Positions 29,016-38,401 of a stretch of 64,000 nucleotides of DNA are shown here, piece after piece. This DNA comes from Leptospira selangorensis (GTDB lineage Bacteria > Spirochaetota > Leptospiria > Leptospirales > Leptospiraceae), in the NCBI RefSeq assembly GCF_004769405.1, contig NZ_RQES01000010.1, positions 124,001-188,000 on the forward strand, given 5' to 3'. The notes under the pieces are model-generated. The model had not been told where the DNA came from. It did no database searches and saw nothing but the letters and a program-made list of their open reading frames with translations. The position numbers and the translations under genes were made by a program. The first letter of the stretch is position 1; each line of letters starts with the position of its first letter.

Positions 29016-30623
29016 TTACATCCGGAAGATCGCATAAGAAGGTTCTATACCTTTAGGAGAAAGGTCGGAATATAATGCCAAACCTAAAGCTTCTCTTGTA
29101 CGTGCAGGATCTAGGACGCCATCGTCCCAAAGTCTTGCAGTAGAATAGATACAAGAAGATCGATTATCATAATCTTCTAATATAGGTCTCTTGAACTCTG
29201 CCTGTTCCGCGTCGGAGAGTGATTTTCCTTCCTTCTCCAATTGTTCCTGCTTCACTGTGAGTAGAACATTTGCAGCTTGTTCTCCACCCATCACTGAAAT
29301 CCTAGCGTTTGGCCACATCCAAAGGAATCTAGGTCCGAATGCACGGCCGCACATTCCATAATTTCCTGCTCCGTATGAACCGCCGATCACCACGGTGTAT
29401 TTTGGAACTACAGAAGTGGAGACTGCGTTTACCATTTTGGCACCGTCTTTTGCGATACCTGAGTTCTCATACTTCTTCCCAACCATAAAACCGGTGATGT
29501 TTTGTAAGAAGAGTAAAGGAATCTCTCTCTGGTTACAAAGCTGGATGAAATGAGCTGCTTTCAAAGAACTTTCAGAAAACAAAACTCCGTTGTTTGCAAT
29601 GATGCCAACGGTTTTTCCGTAAATATTCGCAAATCCTGTGACTATAGTAGTTCCATAATATTTTTTGAATTCTTGGAATCTGGAACCGTCTACAACTCTT
29701 GCGATAACTTCTCTCACATCATAAGGTTTACGGATATCTTTTTGGATAATCCCGTAAATTTCCTCAGGAGGATAAAGAGGTTCTTCGTAAGATATTTGCT
29801 CTTCTAATTTTTTAGCTCTTGCTCCTAGACTAGAAACGATATGTCTAGCGATCTCAAGGGCGTGCGGATCATTCTCCGCATAATGATCGGTAACTCCTGA
29901 GATCCTACAATGGACATCAGCGCCGCCCAATTCTTCCGGAGTAACAATCTCTCCAGTGGCTGCTTTTACAAGAGGAGGCCCGCCTAAAAAGATGGTACCG
30001 TTTCCTTTTACGATTACAGATTCGTCTGACATTGCAGGAATGTATGCACCACCCGCAGTACAACTTCCCATTACTACGGAAATCTGAGGGATCCCCATTC
30101 TAGAAAGATTTGCTTGGTTATAAAAGATCCTACCGAAATGCCATTTATCAGGAAACACATCATCCTGCATCGGAAGGAATGCTCCGCCTGAATCCACCAG
30201 ATAAACACAAGGAAGACGATTCTCTAATGCAATCTCTTGTGCGCGGATATGTTTTTTGACAGTAAGTGGATAATAGGTCCCACCTTTTACAGTGGCATCG
30301 TTTGCAACGATCACACAAGGAGTTCCTGAAATTTTACCGATCCCAGTTACGATACCTGCAGAAGGAACATCGTCCGTATAAACCTTCTCCCCGGCCAATG
30401 CTGAGAATTCCAAGAAAGGAGTATTTGGATCTATCAGCCCTTGTACCCTTTCTCTTGCGGTGAGCTTGCCACGGCTTTTATGTTTCTGGATGGATTTTTC
30501 TCCTCCGCCTTGTCCGGCTTTTTGGAGAAGTTTACGTAAATCCGTGACCTTCTCTGAAAGGTCTTTGAAATTCTCTTTATATTCAGGGGAAGACGTACTA
30601 ATACGCGATTCCAAAACTTCCAT
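29016..30623 (-). CDS. mccB: Acyl-CoA carboxylase carboxyltransferase subunit, methylcrotonyl-CoA type
   Basis: The product is the biotin-dependent carboxyltransferase subunit, probably of 3-methylcrotonyl-CoA carboxylase (leucine breakdown). The start at 30623 (MEVLESR) has GGAGG at proper distance. It gives 535 residues, and the longer frame would overlap the preceding gene. The N half contains [18 protein letters not shown], then [19 protein letters not shown] and [11 protein letters not shown]. The oxyanion-hole glycines are in [13 protein letters not shown] and [15 protein letters not shown]. Subunit type is inferred from length and motifs. The biotin carboxylase subunit is not in the window. 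It follows the sugar nucleotidyltransferase by 19 bases. Confidence 0.88.
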   Translation of the reverse strand: MEVLESRISTSSPEYKENFKDLSEKVTDLRKLLQKAGQGGGEKSIQKHKSRGKLTARERVQGLIDPNTPFLEFSALAGEKVYTDDVPSAGIVTGIGKISGTPCVIVANDATVKGGTYYPLTVKKHIRAQEIALENRLPCVYLVDSGGAFLPMQDDVFPDKWHFGRIFYNQANLSRMGIPQISVVMGSCTAGGAYIPAMSDESVIVKGNGTIFLGGPPLVKAATGEIVTPEELGGADVHCRISGVTDHYAENDPHALEIARHIVSSLGARAKKLEEQISYEEPLYPPEEIYGIIQKDIRKPYDVREVIARVVDGSRFQEFKKYYGTTIVTGFANIYGKTVGIIANNGVLFSESSLKAAHFIQLCNQREIPLLFLQNITGFMVGKKYENSGIAKDGAKMVNAVSTSVVPKYTVVIGGSYGAGNYGMCGRAFGPRFLWMWPNARISVMGGEQAANVLLTVKQEQLEKEGKSLSDAEQAEFKRPILEDYDNRSSCIYSTARLWDDGVLDPARTREALGLALYSDLSPKGIEPSYAIFRM

Positions 30624-30642
30624 GGAGCCCTCCGGTCCTCTT

Positions 30643-31686
30643 TTATTTCCGGACCTTGGTTTCGTATAAAATTCTAATAAGTTCTGATTCGGAATGAGAA
30701 AGTTCTCTGTTCCTTCTTGCCATGATCTTGCGTGAATCACGAAGAAATAGATCTAAGATATAAGGTTGTCCGTCCGCCCAAATAAACGGAGGAAGATATC
30801 CACTTGCCCTAGAAGAAACCACATTACATCCGAAATCTATCACTGTTCCGGTATTCAACATCACTCCAATCCCTATCTTGGAAAAATCTCCGATGATAGA
30901 ACCGAATTTGATGGAGCCTGTTGTGATCTCGGTATGTTCTTCTCTGATCTTGACCACACCGTAGTTATTCTTTAGATCGGAGGTGGTGGATAATGCGCCT
31001 AGGTTAACCCAGCTTCCCACCACTGAATGTCCTAAGAACCCTTCGTGGTGTTTATTCGTAAAATCTAATATAATACTGTCCCCGACTTCTCCACCTATCC
31101 TGCACACATTCCCTATGGAAGTGTTTCCGGTGATTCGAGCATTGTCCACATGAGTGCCTTGGCCTATGTATAAGGGACCTTCTAAAAAGCTAAAAGAAGT
31201 TACTTTTGCATCCTTGTCTATGATCACAGGTCCTGAGGTTACATCTATAACCACACCTGGATAAATTTTGGCGGAAGGATGGATATGAACGTGTTTGGAT
31301 TTTCCGACTACTTGGAAGTCTCCGGACTTTACCTTGAGCTTGCGGGCCCATTTACGCAGGTCCTTATGATTTTCCAAGTCCTGGTCTATGTTTTTGCCCA
31401 CAGACTCCAAAGATTTCCAAGGTAGGAATTCCTCGGGACGGATGATTAGGTCTACATCCTTGCCGTCGTATTCGGAGATCTTTGGATTTCTTTCGAAGAA
31501 TGTTTTCTCGAATGCCGAATTGGAGTTTGAGTAGAGTATCTTTGAATCAGGATACTGCTCTTTTAAACGTTGGAGTGGAGTTAAAACCCCGTCTCGAATC
31601 TCGGAGAAAGATCGAATCCTGGTTAAGGCTCCCAAACCGGGAGGAGTTTCCCTCTCATCGATCCAAATTCTCTGAATTCTGCCCAC
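30643..31686 (-). CDS. Sugar nucleotidyltransferase with left-handed beta-helix (GlmU-like)
   Basis: The 347-residue product combines an N-terminal nucleotidyltransferase-like region with a C-terminal left-handed parallel beta-helix. The helix appears as hexapeptides from about residue 134: [49 protein letters not shown] and [13 protein letters not shown]. The N-terminal Gly-rich LxxGxGTRM signature of GlmU is not visible; [15 protein letters not shown] takes its place. It follows glmS by 4 bases and glmM is next, so it probably makes UDP-GlcNAc from GlcN-1-P or GlcNAc-1-P. It belongs to the group usually annotated as putative sugar nucleotidyltransferase. Confidence 0.8.
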   Translation of the reverse strand: MGRIQRIWIDERETPPGLGALTRIRSFSEIRDGVLTPLQRLKEQYPDSKILYSNSNSAFEKTFFERNPKISEYDGKDVDLIIRPEEFLPWKSLESVGKNIDQDLENHKDLRKWARKLKVKSGDFQVVGKSKHVHIHPSAKIYPGVVIDVTSGPVIIDKDAKVTSFSFLEGPLYIGQGTHVDNARITGNTSIGNVCRIGGEVGDSIILDFTNKHHEGFLGHSVVGSWVNLGALSTTSDLKNNYGVVKIREEHTEITTGSIKFGSIIGDFSKIGIGVMLNTGTVIDFGCNVVSSRASGYLPPFIWADGQPYILDLFLRDSRKIMARRNRELSHSESELIRILYETKVRK

Positions 31687-31690
31687 TACA

Positions 31691-33523
31691 CTACTCCACT
31701 GTGACGGACTTTGCTAGGTTTCTAGGTTGGTCCGGAGGACAACCCCTAGCCACGGCAGAATAATAGGCCAGAAGTTGGAGAGGAAGAACATTCAGGATCG
31801 GACTCAAAATTTCCGGACAGTCCGGAACTTCAAAACAGTAGTCGGAAAGCTCTTTTGCCTCTTTATCCCCTTCGGTTACGATGGAGATCATAATCCCGTT
31901 TCTGGCCTTGATTTCCTGGATATTGGAAAGCATTTTGCTATAAATTTCGGATTTGGTCGCGATACATACGACCGGCACTTCGTTTGTAATCAGCGCGATC
32001 GGTCCATGTTTGAATTCCCCACCCGCATAACCGGAAGCGTGGATATAAGAAACCTCTTTTAATTTCAGAGCTCCTTCCAACGCAACAGGATGGTTGTACG
32101 TCCTACCTAAGAATACAAAATCTTTAGTCTTGGTAAAATCCGCCGCCCAGGTTTCCAGGATATGGGCCTGAGCCAAAATCCTTTCCATCTTGCCTGGCAG
32201 AAGTCGGATCTCTTCCAATAAAGTTCTGAGCTCCTCGTCGGATACGATCCATTTCAAACGAGCTACATATAAGGAAAAAAGAAGAAGGTTGATTACCTGT
32301 GCAGTAAATGCCTTTGTACTCGCGACCCCGATCTCAGGACCGGCATCCGTTCTGATGAATGAATCCGATTCTCTTGCAATTGTGGAGTTCACATTATTTA
32401 CCAAAGAAAGAACTTTGATAAACTTCGCTTTTGCTTCCAATAGAGAAGCAAGAGTATCCGCAGTTTCTCCGGACTGGGAAATTCCTACGATAAGAGTGTC
32501 ACCTTCTACCACAGGGTTTCTATAACGGAACTCTGAAGAAGTTTCCGTATCCGTTTGGATCTTTGCGAAATTTTCCAGATAATGTTTTCCGAGCATCCCT
32601 GCGTAATAGCTAGTTCCTGCCGCTTGGATAATGATACGGTTTACCTTGGACATCATCTCTCTAGAAATGGTGCTTTCCGGAAATTCTATTTCCCCGGCTT
32701 CACTAATACGAGATTGGATGATCCTACGGAAGATCCCAGGTTGTTCGTGGATCTCCTTGATCATATAATGAGGATAACCACCTTTGTCTACATCCTCAAA
32801 TTTGATATCCTGAGTTTTGAATTCGAATTCTTTTTCAGCACCATCAAATCCGAAGATCTTACATTCAGTTTTTGTAAAGTATCCCCATTCCTTGGAGTTA
32901 ATATAATACACTTCTCTACAATTTCTTGTGAGAGGAGAAATATCGGAAGCGAGGTAATATTCTTCTTTTCCTCTTCCTAAAAGTAAAGGTGCTCCGTCTT
33001 GGGCGAAATAAACTCTGTCCGGCTCGTTATCGAATACGACTGCGATCGCCCATTTTCCATGAACTCTATTAAATAAATCTAAAAAAGCTTCTTTATTGGA
33101 TAAGCCTCTTTTTCTGCTCTCCGCCAAAAGATTAGGGAGAACTTCCGTATCCGTCATACTATGGAATACGAAACCTTTTTGTTTAAGTTCTTGTCTGAGT
33201 TGAGAATAATTTTCTATAATTCCGTTATGAACTACCGCTACGGTAGATTTGGAATCAGTATGAGGGTGAGCATTAATTTGGTTTGGTTCACCATGAGTTG
33301 CCCAACGAGTATGGCCTATGCCGACATTACCTCGGATCGGATGCTCCTTTAGGTAATTTTCCAGATCCTTAATTTTGCCTTTTTGTTTACGGACTTGGAT
33401 CTCTCCTCTGTCCAGGACCGCGATCCCGGCCGAATCGTATCCACGATACTCCAGACCGATGAGCCCTACTATGAGTACGGATTCTACGTTTTTATCGCCA
33501 GCGTATCCTACGATTCCACACAT
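31691..33523 (-). CDS. glmS: Glutamine-fructose-6-phosphate aminotransferase GlmS
   Basis: The enzyme makes glucosamine-6-phosphate from fructose-6-phosphate and glutamine, the entry step to UDP-GlcNAc for peptidoglycan and lipid A. The N-terminal glutaminase begins with Cys2 (MCGIVGYAG) and has GIGHTRWATHGEP. Two SIS sugar isomerase domains follow: the first with GTSYYAGMLGKH and SGETADT near residues 300-360, the second with LGRTYNHPVALEGALKLKEV near residue 475. The C terminus ARGCPPDQPRNLAKSVTVE is the usual GlmS ending. The length of 610 residues is standard. It is preceded by glmM with 3 bases between, and no glmS ribozyme is seen upstream. Confidence 0.97.
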   Translation of the reverse strand: MCGIVGYAGDKNVESVLIVGLIGLEYRGYDSAGIAVLDRGEIQVRKQKGKIKDLENYLKEHPIRGNVGIGHTRWATHGEPNQINAHPHTDSKSTVAVVHNGIIENYSQLRQELKQKGFVFHSMTDTEVLPNLLAESRKRGLSNKEAFLDLFNRVHGKWAIAVVFDNEPDRVYFAQDGAPLLLGRGKEEYYLASDISPLTRNCREVYYINSKEWGYFTKTECKIFGFDGAEKEFEFKTQDIKFEDVDKGGYPHYMIKEIHEQPGIFRRIIQSRISEAGEIEFPESTISREMMSKVNRIIIQAAGTSYYAGMLGKHYLENFAKIQTDTETSSEFRYRNPVVEGDTLIVGISQSGETADTLASLLEAKAKFIKVLSLVNNVNSTIARESDSFIRTDAGPEIGVASTKAFTAQVINLLLFSLYVARLKWIVSDEELRTLLEEIRLLPGKMERILAQAHILETWAADFTKTKDFVFLGRTYNHPVALEGALKLKEVSYIHASGYAGGEFKHGPIALITNEVPVVCIATKSEIYSKMLSNIQEIKARNGIMISIVTEGDKEAKELSDYCFEVPDCPEILSPILNVLPLQLLAYYSAVARGCPPDQPRNLAKSVTVE

Positions 33524-33526
33524 ATA

Positions 33527-34918
33527 TTATGAATTCTCCATGATCTTTCCGGCTTTATTTAAAAGGGATTCCAGATCCTTTTTGGTTCTGGCCTCTCCAA
33601 TCAACCGGAGGATCGGCTCGGTATTCGAAGGTCGAATATGTATCCAAGAGTCCTGGTTCGCTAAACGTAAACCGTCTCTCGAATCTTCTTTATATTCGGA
33701 GAAGGCGCTGCGAAACTTAGAATAAATCTGCTCCGTCTTCTGACCCGCGATCTTGTAGGCGATCTTGCGCATATGGACCGCAGGAAGACTACCTATCACA
33801 GTTTCAGCATCTTCCCCCTTTAGGGCAAGCAGATTCAGTATATGGGCCACCCCGGAAAGAGAGTCTCTTCCGAAAGAAGGGATCGCCGGATCGATGACTC
33901 CTCCGTTTCCTTCTCCGCCAAAAACAGACTTACGGTGTATCATTTCTGCCACAACGTTTGCTTCTCCCACCTTAGATCGATAAGTCGGAATTCCAACAGA
34001 GTCTGCAACCCAATCGTTCACGAAACTTGTGGAGAGGTTCACAGTGATGGATGCCTTCTTAGGAATCGAATTAGAAGCAAGGTACGACATAAAACTAAGA
34101 GGAAGAGTTAATTCTTCTGAGATAGCTCCTTTTTTAGGAGATAAAACCACGAGTCTGTCAGCGTCTGGGTCCAATGCAAAACCGATATCCGCCTTGGATT
34201 TTTTGATCAGACGAGAAGATTGTTTGAGCGCATCAGGAGTAGGCTCCGGTGGACGAGGAAATGTTCCATCAGGAGTACAATGTTGTAGAATGACCTTACA
34301 GCCCAAGCGACTTAACAATTCAGGTAAAACGAAACTTCCACCACCATTGACAGCATCTAAAAATACAGTGAACTTTTTACGTTTGATCGCAGATACATTC
34401 ACTCTGGCCAAAACCGAGTCGATATGTGCTTGGATCCTGTCGGTTCCATCTTCCACATCCGTGTTCGGCTTAAATTGGAAAGGTTTATAATCTTCCTTTC
34501 GAACCAGATCCAAAAGACCTTCTAAGTCTTGAGCATTGGTAAAAAATCCACCCGGGCCAATGAACTTAAATGCATTCCAAATGACCGGATTATGAGAAGC
34601 GGAGATCATAATCCCACCGGCAGCTCCGGATTGAGCCACCACAGCCTTAACAGTAGGAGTTGGAACAATCCCCAAACGGATGACTTTTTTGCCCATTGCG
34701 AGCATGATACCGATCGCGATATTTTCTATATATGCGCCGCTCGGACGAGAATCTCTTCCGATGACTACGGTATTACCCTTGAGTCTGGACCCAAAGGCCA
34801 TGAGTGAATGAAAAATTACGTCGGGACTTAATCCGGTAGGAATGATTCCCCGGATTCCGGACACTGAAACCATCAAATCCGGGTGTTGGAAGACCGGTTT
34901 TTGAGGATTTAGAGCCAT
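33527..34918 (-). CDS. glmM: Phosphohexomutase, probable phosphoglucosamine mutase GlmM
   Basis: The 463-residue alpha-D-phosphohexomutase interconverts sugar 6-phosphates and 1-phosphates. The motifs are in order: VIGRDSRPSG near residue 54; the catalytic Ser loop MISASHNPVIWNA near residue 103; the Mg-binding DPDADRLVVL near residue 245; GGEGNGGVIDP near residue 335; and the phosphate-binding RPSNTEPILRL near residue 430. Family members include GlmM, PMM and PGM. The adjacent glmS and nucleotidyltransferase make glucosamine the likely substrate. The stop and the glmS start are 3 bases apart. Confidence 0.87.
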   Translation of the reverse strand: MALNPQKPVFQHPDLMVSVSGIRGIIPTGLSPDVIFHSLMAFGSRLKGNTVVIGRDSRPSGAYIENIAIGIMLAMGKKVIRLGIVPTPTVKAVVAQSGAAGGIMISASHNPVIWNAFKFIGPGGFFTNAQDLEGLLDLVRKEDYKPFQFKPNTDVEDGTDRIQAHIDSVLARVNVSAIKRKKFTVFLDAVNGGGSFVLPELLSRLGCKVILQHCTPDGTFPRPPEPTPDALKQSSRLIKKSKADIGFALDPDADRLVVLSPKKGAISEELTLPLSFMSYLASNSIPKKASITVNLSTSFVNDWVADSVGIPTYRSKVGEANVVAEMIHRKSVFGGEGNGGVIDPAIPSFGRDSLSGVAHILNLLALKGEDAETVIGSLPAVHMRKIAYKIAGQKTEQIYSKFRSAFSEYKEDSRDGLRLANQDSWIHIRPSNTEPILRLIGEARTKKDLESLLNKAGKIMENS

Positions 34919-34955
34919 GATTCCGAGGAATGTTTTTTAAATTGGGATGAGAACA

Positions 34956-35028
<73 letters not shown>

Positions 35029-35044
35029 GTTATGAAAACGGTTA

Positions 35045-35314
35045 TTATGCGGTTGCAGCCTGATTGATACGCAATGCCATCCGACTCTTTTTGCGGTCTG
35101 CATTTTTAGAGTGGATCAGGTTGGTTTTCGCAGCTTTGTCCAGAAGAGAAGAATATTGTCCGAACAAAGATTTTAAGGAGTCTTTCTCTCCGTCTTGGAG
35201 CGCTTTTAGGATCTTTTTAGCTTGGGTCCTAAGGCGATTCCTGTTTTGAGAATTTGCCGCATTTCTGCGTTTCGTTCTACGGATATCTTTTTCTGAAGAT
35301 TTAATATTCGCCAA
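35045..35314 (-). CDS. rpsT: 30S ribosomal protein S20
   Basis: The 89-residue helical basic protein binds 16S rRNA. The N terminus MANIKSSEKDIRRTKRRNAANSQN is the conserved S20 pattern, followed by KKILKALQDGE and a C-terminal ending MALRINQAAT. Length and composition are normal. The gene is upstream of tRNA-Val and the glm genes on the same strand; whether they share a transcript cannot be seen. The promoter must lie in the region beyond 35315. Confidence 0.96.
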   Translation of the reverse strand: MANIKSSEKDIRRTKRRNAANSQNRNRLRTQAKKILKALQDGEKDSLKSLFGQYSSLLDKAAKTNLIHSKNADRKKSRMALRINQAATA

Positions 35315-35787
35315 GGATCTCTACTTCCTATTAAGGGATTGAGCCCAGATTTTCGTACCCAGGCAGCCTGTCAACGAGCTTTTACGTCTTTTGTTCGAAT
35401 GGGTGGGCGACTCGCTCGCTGTGCGAGCGATCACGCTCTCCGCTTCAATCCGCTACGCCGGATTTTCGCTACGATCGTTGTCGCGTAAAGATCCGCCCAA
35501 GTCTCGGCGGATACGCCCAACCCAACGCTATATACAAGAAATCATTTCGAATTTGACGATTGCGTTATTTGCCCTTGAGTAATTAGTTTTGTAATCGCCT
35601 TGTCGAAGTTCCAACAGCTATACAAAACCCAACACTACCTTAAACGAGGTATATCTGAAATAAATTTACTAAACTAAGGTCCGGAAGAATTTTTTGCTTT
35701 GCTTGCACTTATTTTTATCTTATTTTTTTAATTCAGTAGATTGGAAATTAATTATCCGTCCTATTGGAAGATCCAGGGACGCCTCGC
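35315..35787. other. Long intergenic region
   Basis: This stretch lies between divergent rpsT and the hypothetical gene at 35788. It contains the structured block at 35401-35523 (separate entry). An AT-rich stretch at about 35690-35750 contains TTGCAC followed by T/A-rich sequence that could be the promoter for the downstream gene. No open frame longer than about 60 codons looks real. Confidence 0.5.
35401..35523. repeat. Hairpin-rich element, possible dispersed repeat or structured RNA
   Basis: The outer arms GGGTGGGCG (35401-35409) and CGCCCAACCC (35514-35523) are complementary apart from one extra base. Between them are three clean hairpins: 35412-35419 with 35423-35430 (8 bp, 3-base loop), 35447-35452 with 35459-35464 (6 bp), and 35491-35497 with 35506-35512 (7 bp). 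The sequence is visibly more GC-rich than its surroundings. It resembles intergenic repeat debris, but the closed multi-hairpin layout is also what a structured RNA would show. Confidence 0.45.
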
Positions 35788-36903
35788 ATGATATCAAGAC
35801 AAGCACAAGACTATATCATCGTGAACTCGATAGACGAGATCGATCCTAATAAACTTTCTTTGGCTCAATTGGGAACCAAGTATTTGGACAGAAACGGGAA
35901 CCGTTACGCTGTTCGTTTTAATAAAGAAAGTAGAAAGGCGGAGATCATTCGGATCACCCTTCAAAAAGCTTCCGAAGCAGAAGCGAATAAACCTAAATTA
36001 GGTAGAGTCAATCCTAAGGCGACATCCAATCCCTTAGATCTACAGAAATTATCTAATCTTCTTAAAAGTACAAAACATCCTAGTGCCGACTGGGTAGAGA
36101 ACCTGGCAGAAAAAACGAAACATACTAAGCCAAGCTCTGCAAATTCGGAAAAGCCGGCTTATACTCCTAATTCTCAAAAAGAATTGGATATTTCCCCTTC
36201 TGAAGGTCCTGATCTATCCGCAAGAATGAACTCGGTCCAAAATGATATATTCGATCTTTCGAAAGTAGATCTGAATATCTCGGATGCTGGACTTTCTTCT
36301 AACGCCGCAAAAGAAGATATTCCGGTTTTTATTGAAAATATAGAAGCAGGTTCCAACAGAGAAACGAAATATATCGAAGATAGCGTGCAACAATTCCAAA
36401 GGATCAAAGATAGGATCGAATCCGTACTCAATAATATTCGAAATTCTAAAATTTTCGAAGCGACCGGAGATCCTTCCGAGAACAAAAACATAGTAGGAAA
36501 TCTAGCAAGAGAATTCGATATAGAGTTCTTCCAGAAGTTGGACAAGATATTAAATTATCATAAAGAGCTAACTTCTTACCCTAGATCCATTACCTATTAT
36601 ATAGCTAAGTACGAGTCCCATCGTAAACAAGCATTGCAGTCCAAAACTTCCGATCAGGAAAAATTAAAACTAGTGATCCGTTGGGAAATGCAGGAACTTC
36701 TCTTAGATCTGACCAGAAAACTCAAAAAAATGGTCCTAAATGCTTTAAACGTCCTAAATACTAAAAACGAAAACCACCTAAAACAAGTAGCTTATAACCA
36801 ACAACAGATGTATAAGGATGCCAGAAGCGCCTTATTATATTGTTCGGAAGATATAGGTGGACTACTTATCTCCTTGCAAAAATGGGCCGATAGCGAAGGA
36901 TAG
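35788..36903 (+). CDS. Conserved hypothetical protein
   Basis: The 371-residue soluble protein starts at the ATG at 35788 (MISRQAQDYIIV); a TTG at 35764 would add eight residues. A long Ser/Pro/Lys-rich low-complexity linker at about residues 75-150 separates an N-terminal beta-rich piece (DRNGNRYAVRFNKES) from a C-terminal helical half with coiled-coil character (QQFQRIKDRIESVLNNIRN, MQELLLDLTRKLKKMVLNAL). I do not recognise a family. It is followed by another hypothetical gene after 11 bases, so the two are probably in one operon. Confidence 0.65.
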   Translation: MISRQAQDYIIVNSIDEIDPNKLSLAQLGTKYLDRNGNRYAVRFNKESRKAEIIRITLQKASEAEANKPKLGRVNPKATSNPLDLQKLSNLLKSTKHPSADWVENLAEKTKHTKPSSANSEKPAYTPNSQKELDISPSEGPDLSARMNSVQNDIFDLSKVDLNISDAGLSSNAAKEDIPVFIENIEAGSNRETKYIEDSVQQFQRIKDRIESVLNNIRNSKIFEATGDPSENKNIVGNLAREFDIEFFQKLDKILNYHKELTSYPRSITYYIAKYESHRKQALQSKTSDQEKLKLVIRWEMQELLLDLTRKLKKMVLNALNVLNTKNENHLKQVAYNQQQMYKDARSALLYCSEDIGGLLISLQKWADSEG

Positions 36904-36914
36904 AAACCTTTTGC

Positions 36915-37709
36915 ATGGCACTTAGCGATCAAGAGATAAAAACAATCGTAGAAAAGCTCCGAACCGAATACCGGGAAGGGGCCAAACAAAGTCCTAAAAT
37001 TTTCGACGCCAAAGGTTTCGAGGATCGTTATATCCAAACCCTAAAACATAGGGGAAACCTGGACAATTTCCTGAAAGACGAAGTTGACTTTCTGGAAAAG
37101 ATCAAAACCAAACATAAAGAACTTACGGAAAGAAGGAACGCCTCTAAGGGAGAAACGATCAATCGTATCCTGGACGAACAAGAGGAAAAACTTTCCAAAT
37201 ACCAAAGGGTGGATTTCCATCCGTTAGCCAGACCGGAAATGAGATATTTTTACGGTGCTATGACCACGTTTGCGGAGACCGACCTTCCTGTTCTAATCCA
37301 TATATTCAGAGGAACTCCTGAATATTCTTCCTTCCAAGATAGTATCTCCATGATCGAAAGGGTCGGTGTCACTAAAAGAGGGATGCCTTCTCTTCGTATC
37401 TCAGAACATATTAAGGCATTATTAGATGCAAATGGGAACCAATCCACAATGGAAAGGGATTCCCAGAACATTCTAAAAGAAGTATGTATTGCACTCGCAG
37501 GACTCAGAAAGACAGCACTGGAATGTGTGGAGAAAAACAGGGTCAGCGACAGAATGACCGTACAAGTCAGCGATAGAGACTATCCGAAAGCTTCGGAAGC
37601 GTATAAGAATTTACTTTTCGGTATCGCATTGGAAAAAATAATCGTTAAAGCCGAAAATATCATCCGGGATTTCCGGATGAGTGACTTAGTCGGTCTGGAC
37701 GCTAAATGA
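36915..37709 (+). CDS. Conserved hypothetical protein, helical
   Basis: The 264-residue soluble, highly charged protein has a helical N-terminal half ([38 protein letters not shown]) and a more mixed C-terminal half. It has no signal peptide, membrane helix or recognisable enzyme motif. Its TGA overlaps the ATG of the GT2 glycosyltransferase gene by 4 bases, and it is 11 bases behind the preceding hypothetical gene. The arrangement suggests functional coupling, but there is nothing to indicate the role. Confidence 0.65.
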   Translation: MALSDQEIKTIVEKLRTEYREGAKQSPKIFDAKGFEDRYIQTLKHRGNLDNFLKDEVDFLEKIKTKHKELTERRNASKGETINRILDEQEEKLSKYQRVDFHPLARPEMRYFYGAMTTFAETDLPVLIHIFRGTPEYSSFQDSISMIERVGVTKRGMPSLRISEHIKALLDANGNQSTMERDSQNILKEVCIALAGLRKTALECVEKNRVSDRMTVQVSDRDYPKASEAYKNLLFGIALEKIIVKAENIIRDFRMSDLVGLDAK

Positions 37710-38401
37710 AACTTTCCATCGTAATTCCCTGTTATAACGAAAAACAGACCATCAAAAACATTTTAGAAACCGTAAAGAAGGTCCCATATAAGGATAAAGA
37801 GATCATCCTTGTGGACGATTTTTCCACGGACGGAACGAGGGAACTCCTAAAAACCGCTCCTTTTAAGAAGTTGGTGGACCAACTCGTTTTCCACGAGAAA
37901 AACCAGGGAAAAGGCGCTGCACTCCGCACAGGATTTAAAGCTGCCAAAGGCGATATAGTCATCGTTCAAGACGCGGACTTGGAATATGATCCGTTTGAAA
38001 TTCCGGATGTGATCGATCCGATCTACAAAGGCAAAGCTGACGTTGTTTTCGGAAGCAGATTTATGGGGGGAAGAGCCCATAGAGTCGTATACTACTGGCA
38101 TAGACTCGGAAATCTATTCTTGACCACCCTTTCCAATATGTTCACGAACATTAATCTGACCGATATGGAAACTTGTTATAAAGCGTTCCGTAGAGAAGTG
38201 ATCCAAGGGATCGATATTAAAGAGAATCGTTTCGGGTTCGAGCCTGAGATTACCGCTAAGATCGCAAAGATCCCGGACATTCGTATTTACGAAGTAGGGA
38301 TCTCCTATTACGGACGTACTTACGCAGAAGGTAAAAAGATAGGTTGGAAAGACGGATTTAGAGCCATCTACTGTATCCTAAGATACAATCTATTTTCTTA
38401 A
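37706..38401 (+). CDS. GT2 family glycosyltransferase, polyprenyl-phosphate sugar transferase type
   Basis: The 231-residue GT-A fold enzyme starts with the family pattern [16 protein letters not shown], then [12 protein letters not shown], and has the nucleotide- and metal-binding QDADLEYDP near residue 91. FGSRFMGG is the usual post-DxD block. This subgroup transfers sugars from UDP or GDP to polyprenyl phosphate (DPM1/ArnC-like). Unlike ArnC, no C-terminal membrane helices are present. The gene is coupled by a 4-base overlap to the preceding hypothetical gene and ends in a 12-base overlap with the convergent membrane-protein gene, a candidate acceptor-side partner. Confidence 0.88.
   Translation: MKLSIVIPCYNEKQTIKNILETVKKVPYKDKEIILVDDFSTDGTRELLKTAPFKKLVDQLVFHEKNQGKGAALRTGFKAAKGDIVIVQDADLEYDPFEIPDVIDPIYKGKADVVFGSRFMGGRAHRVVYYWHRLGNLFLTTLSNMFTNINLTDMETCYKAFRREVIQGIDIKENRFGFEPEITAKIAKIPDIRIYEVGISYYGRTYAEGKKIGWKDGFRAIYCILRYNLFS

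Noticed and set aside
29002..29028. CTTCCGGA/TCCGGAAG inverted repeat spanning the mccB stop codon
   Set aside because: The stem is good but no T tract follows on the minus strand and the stop lies in the loop. Left unassigned.
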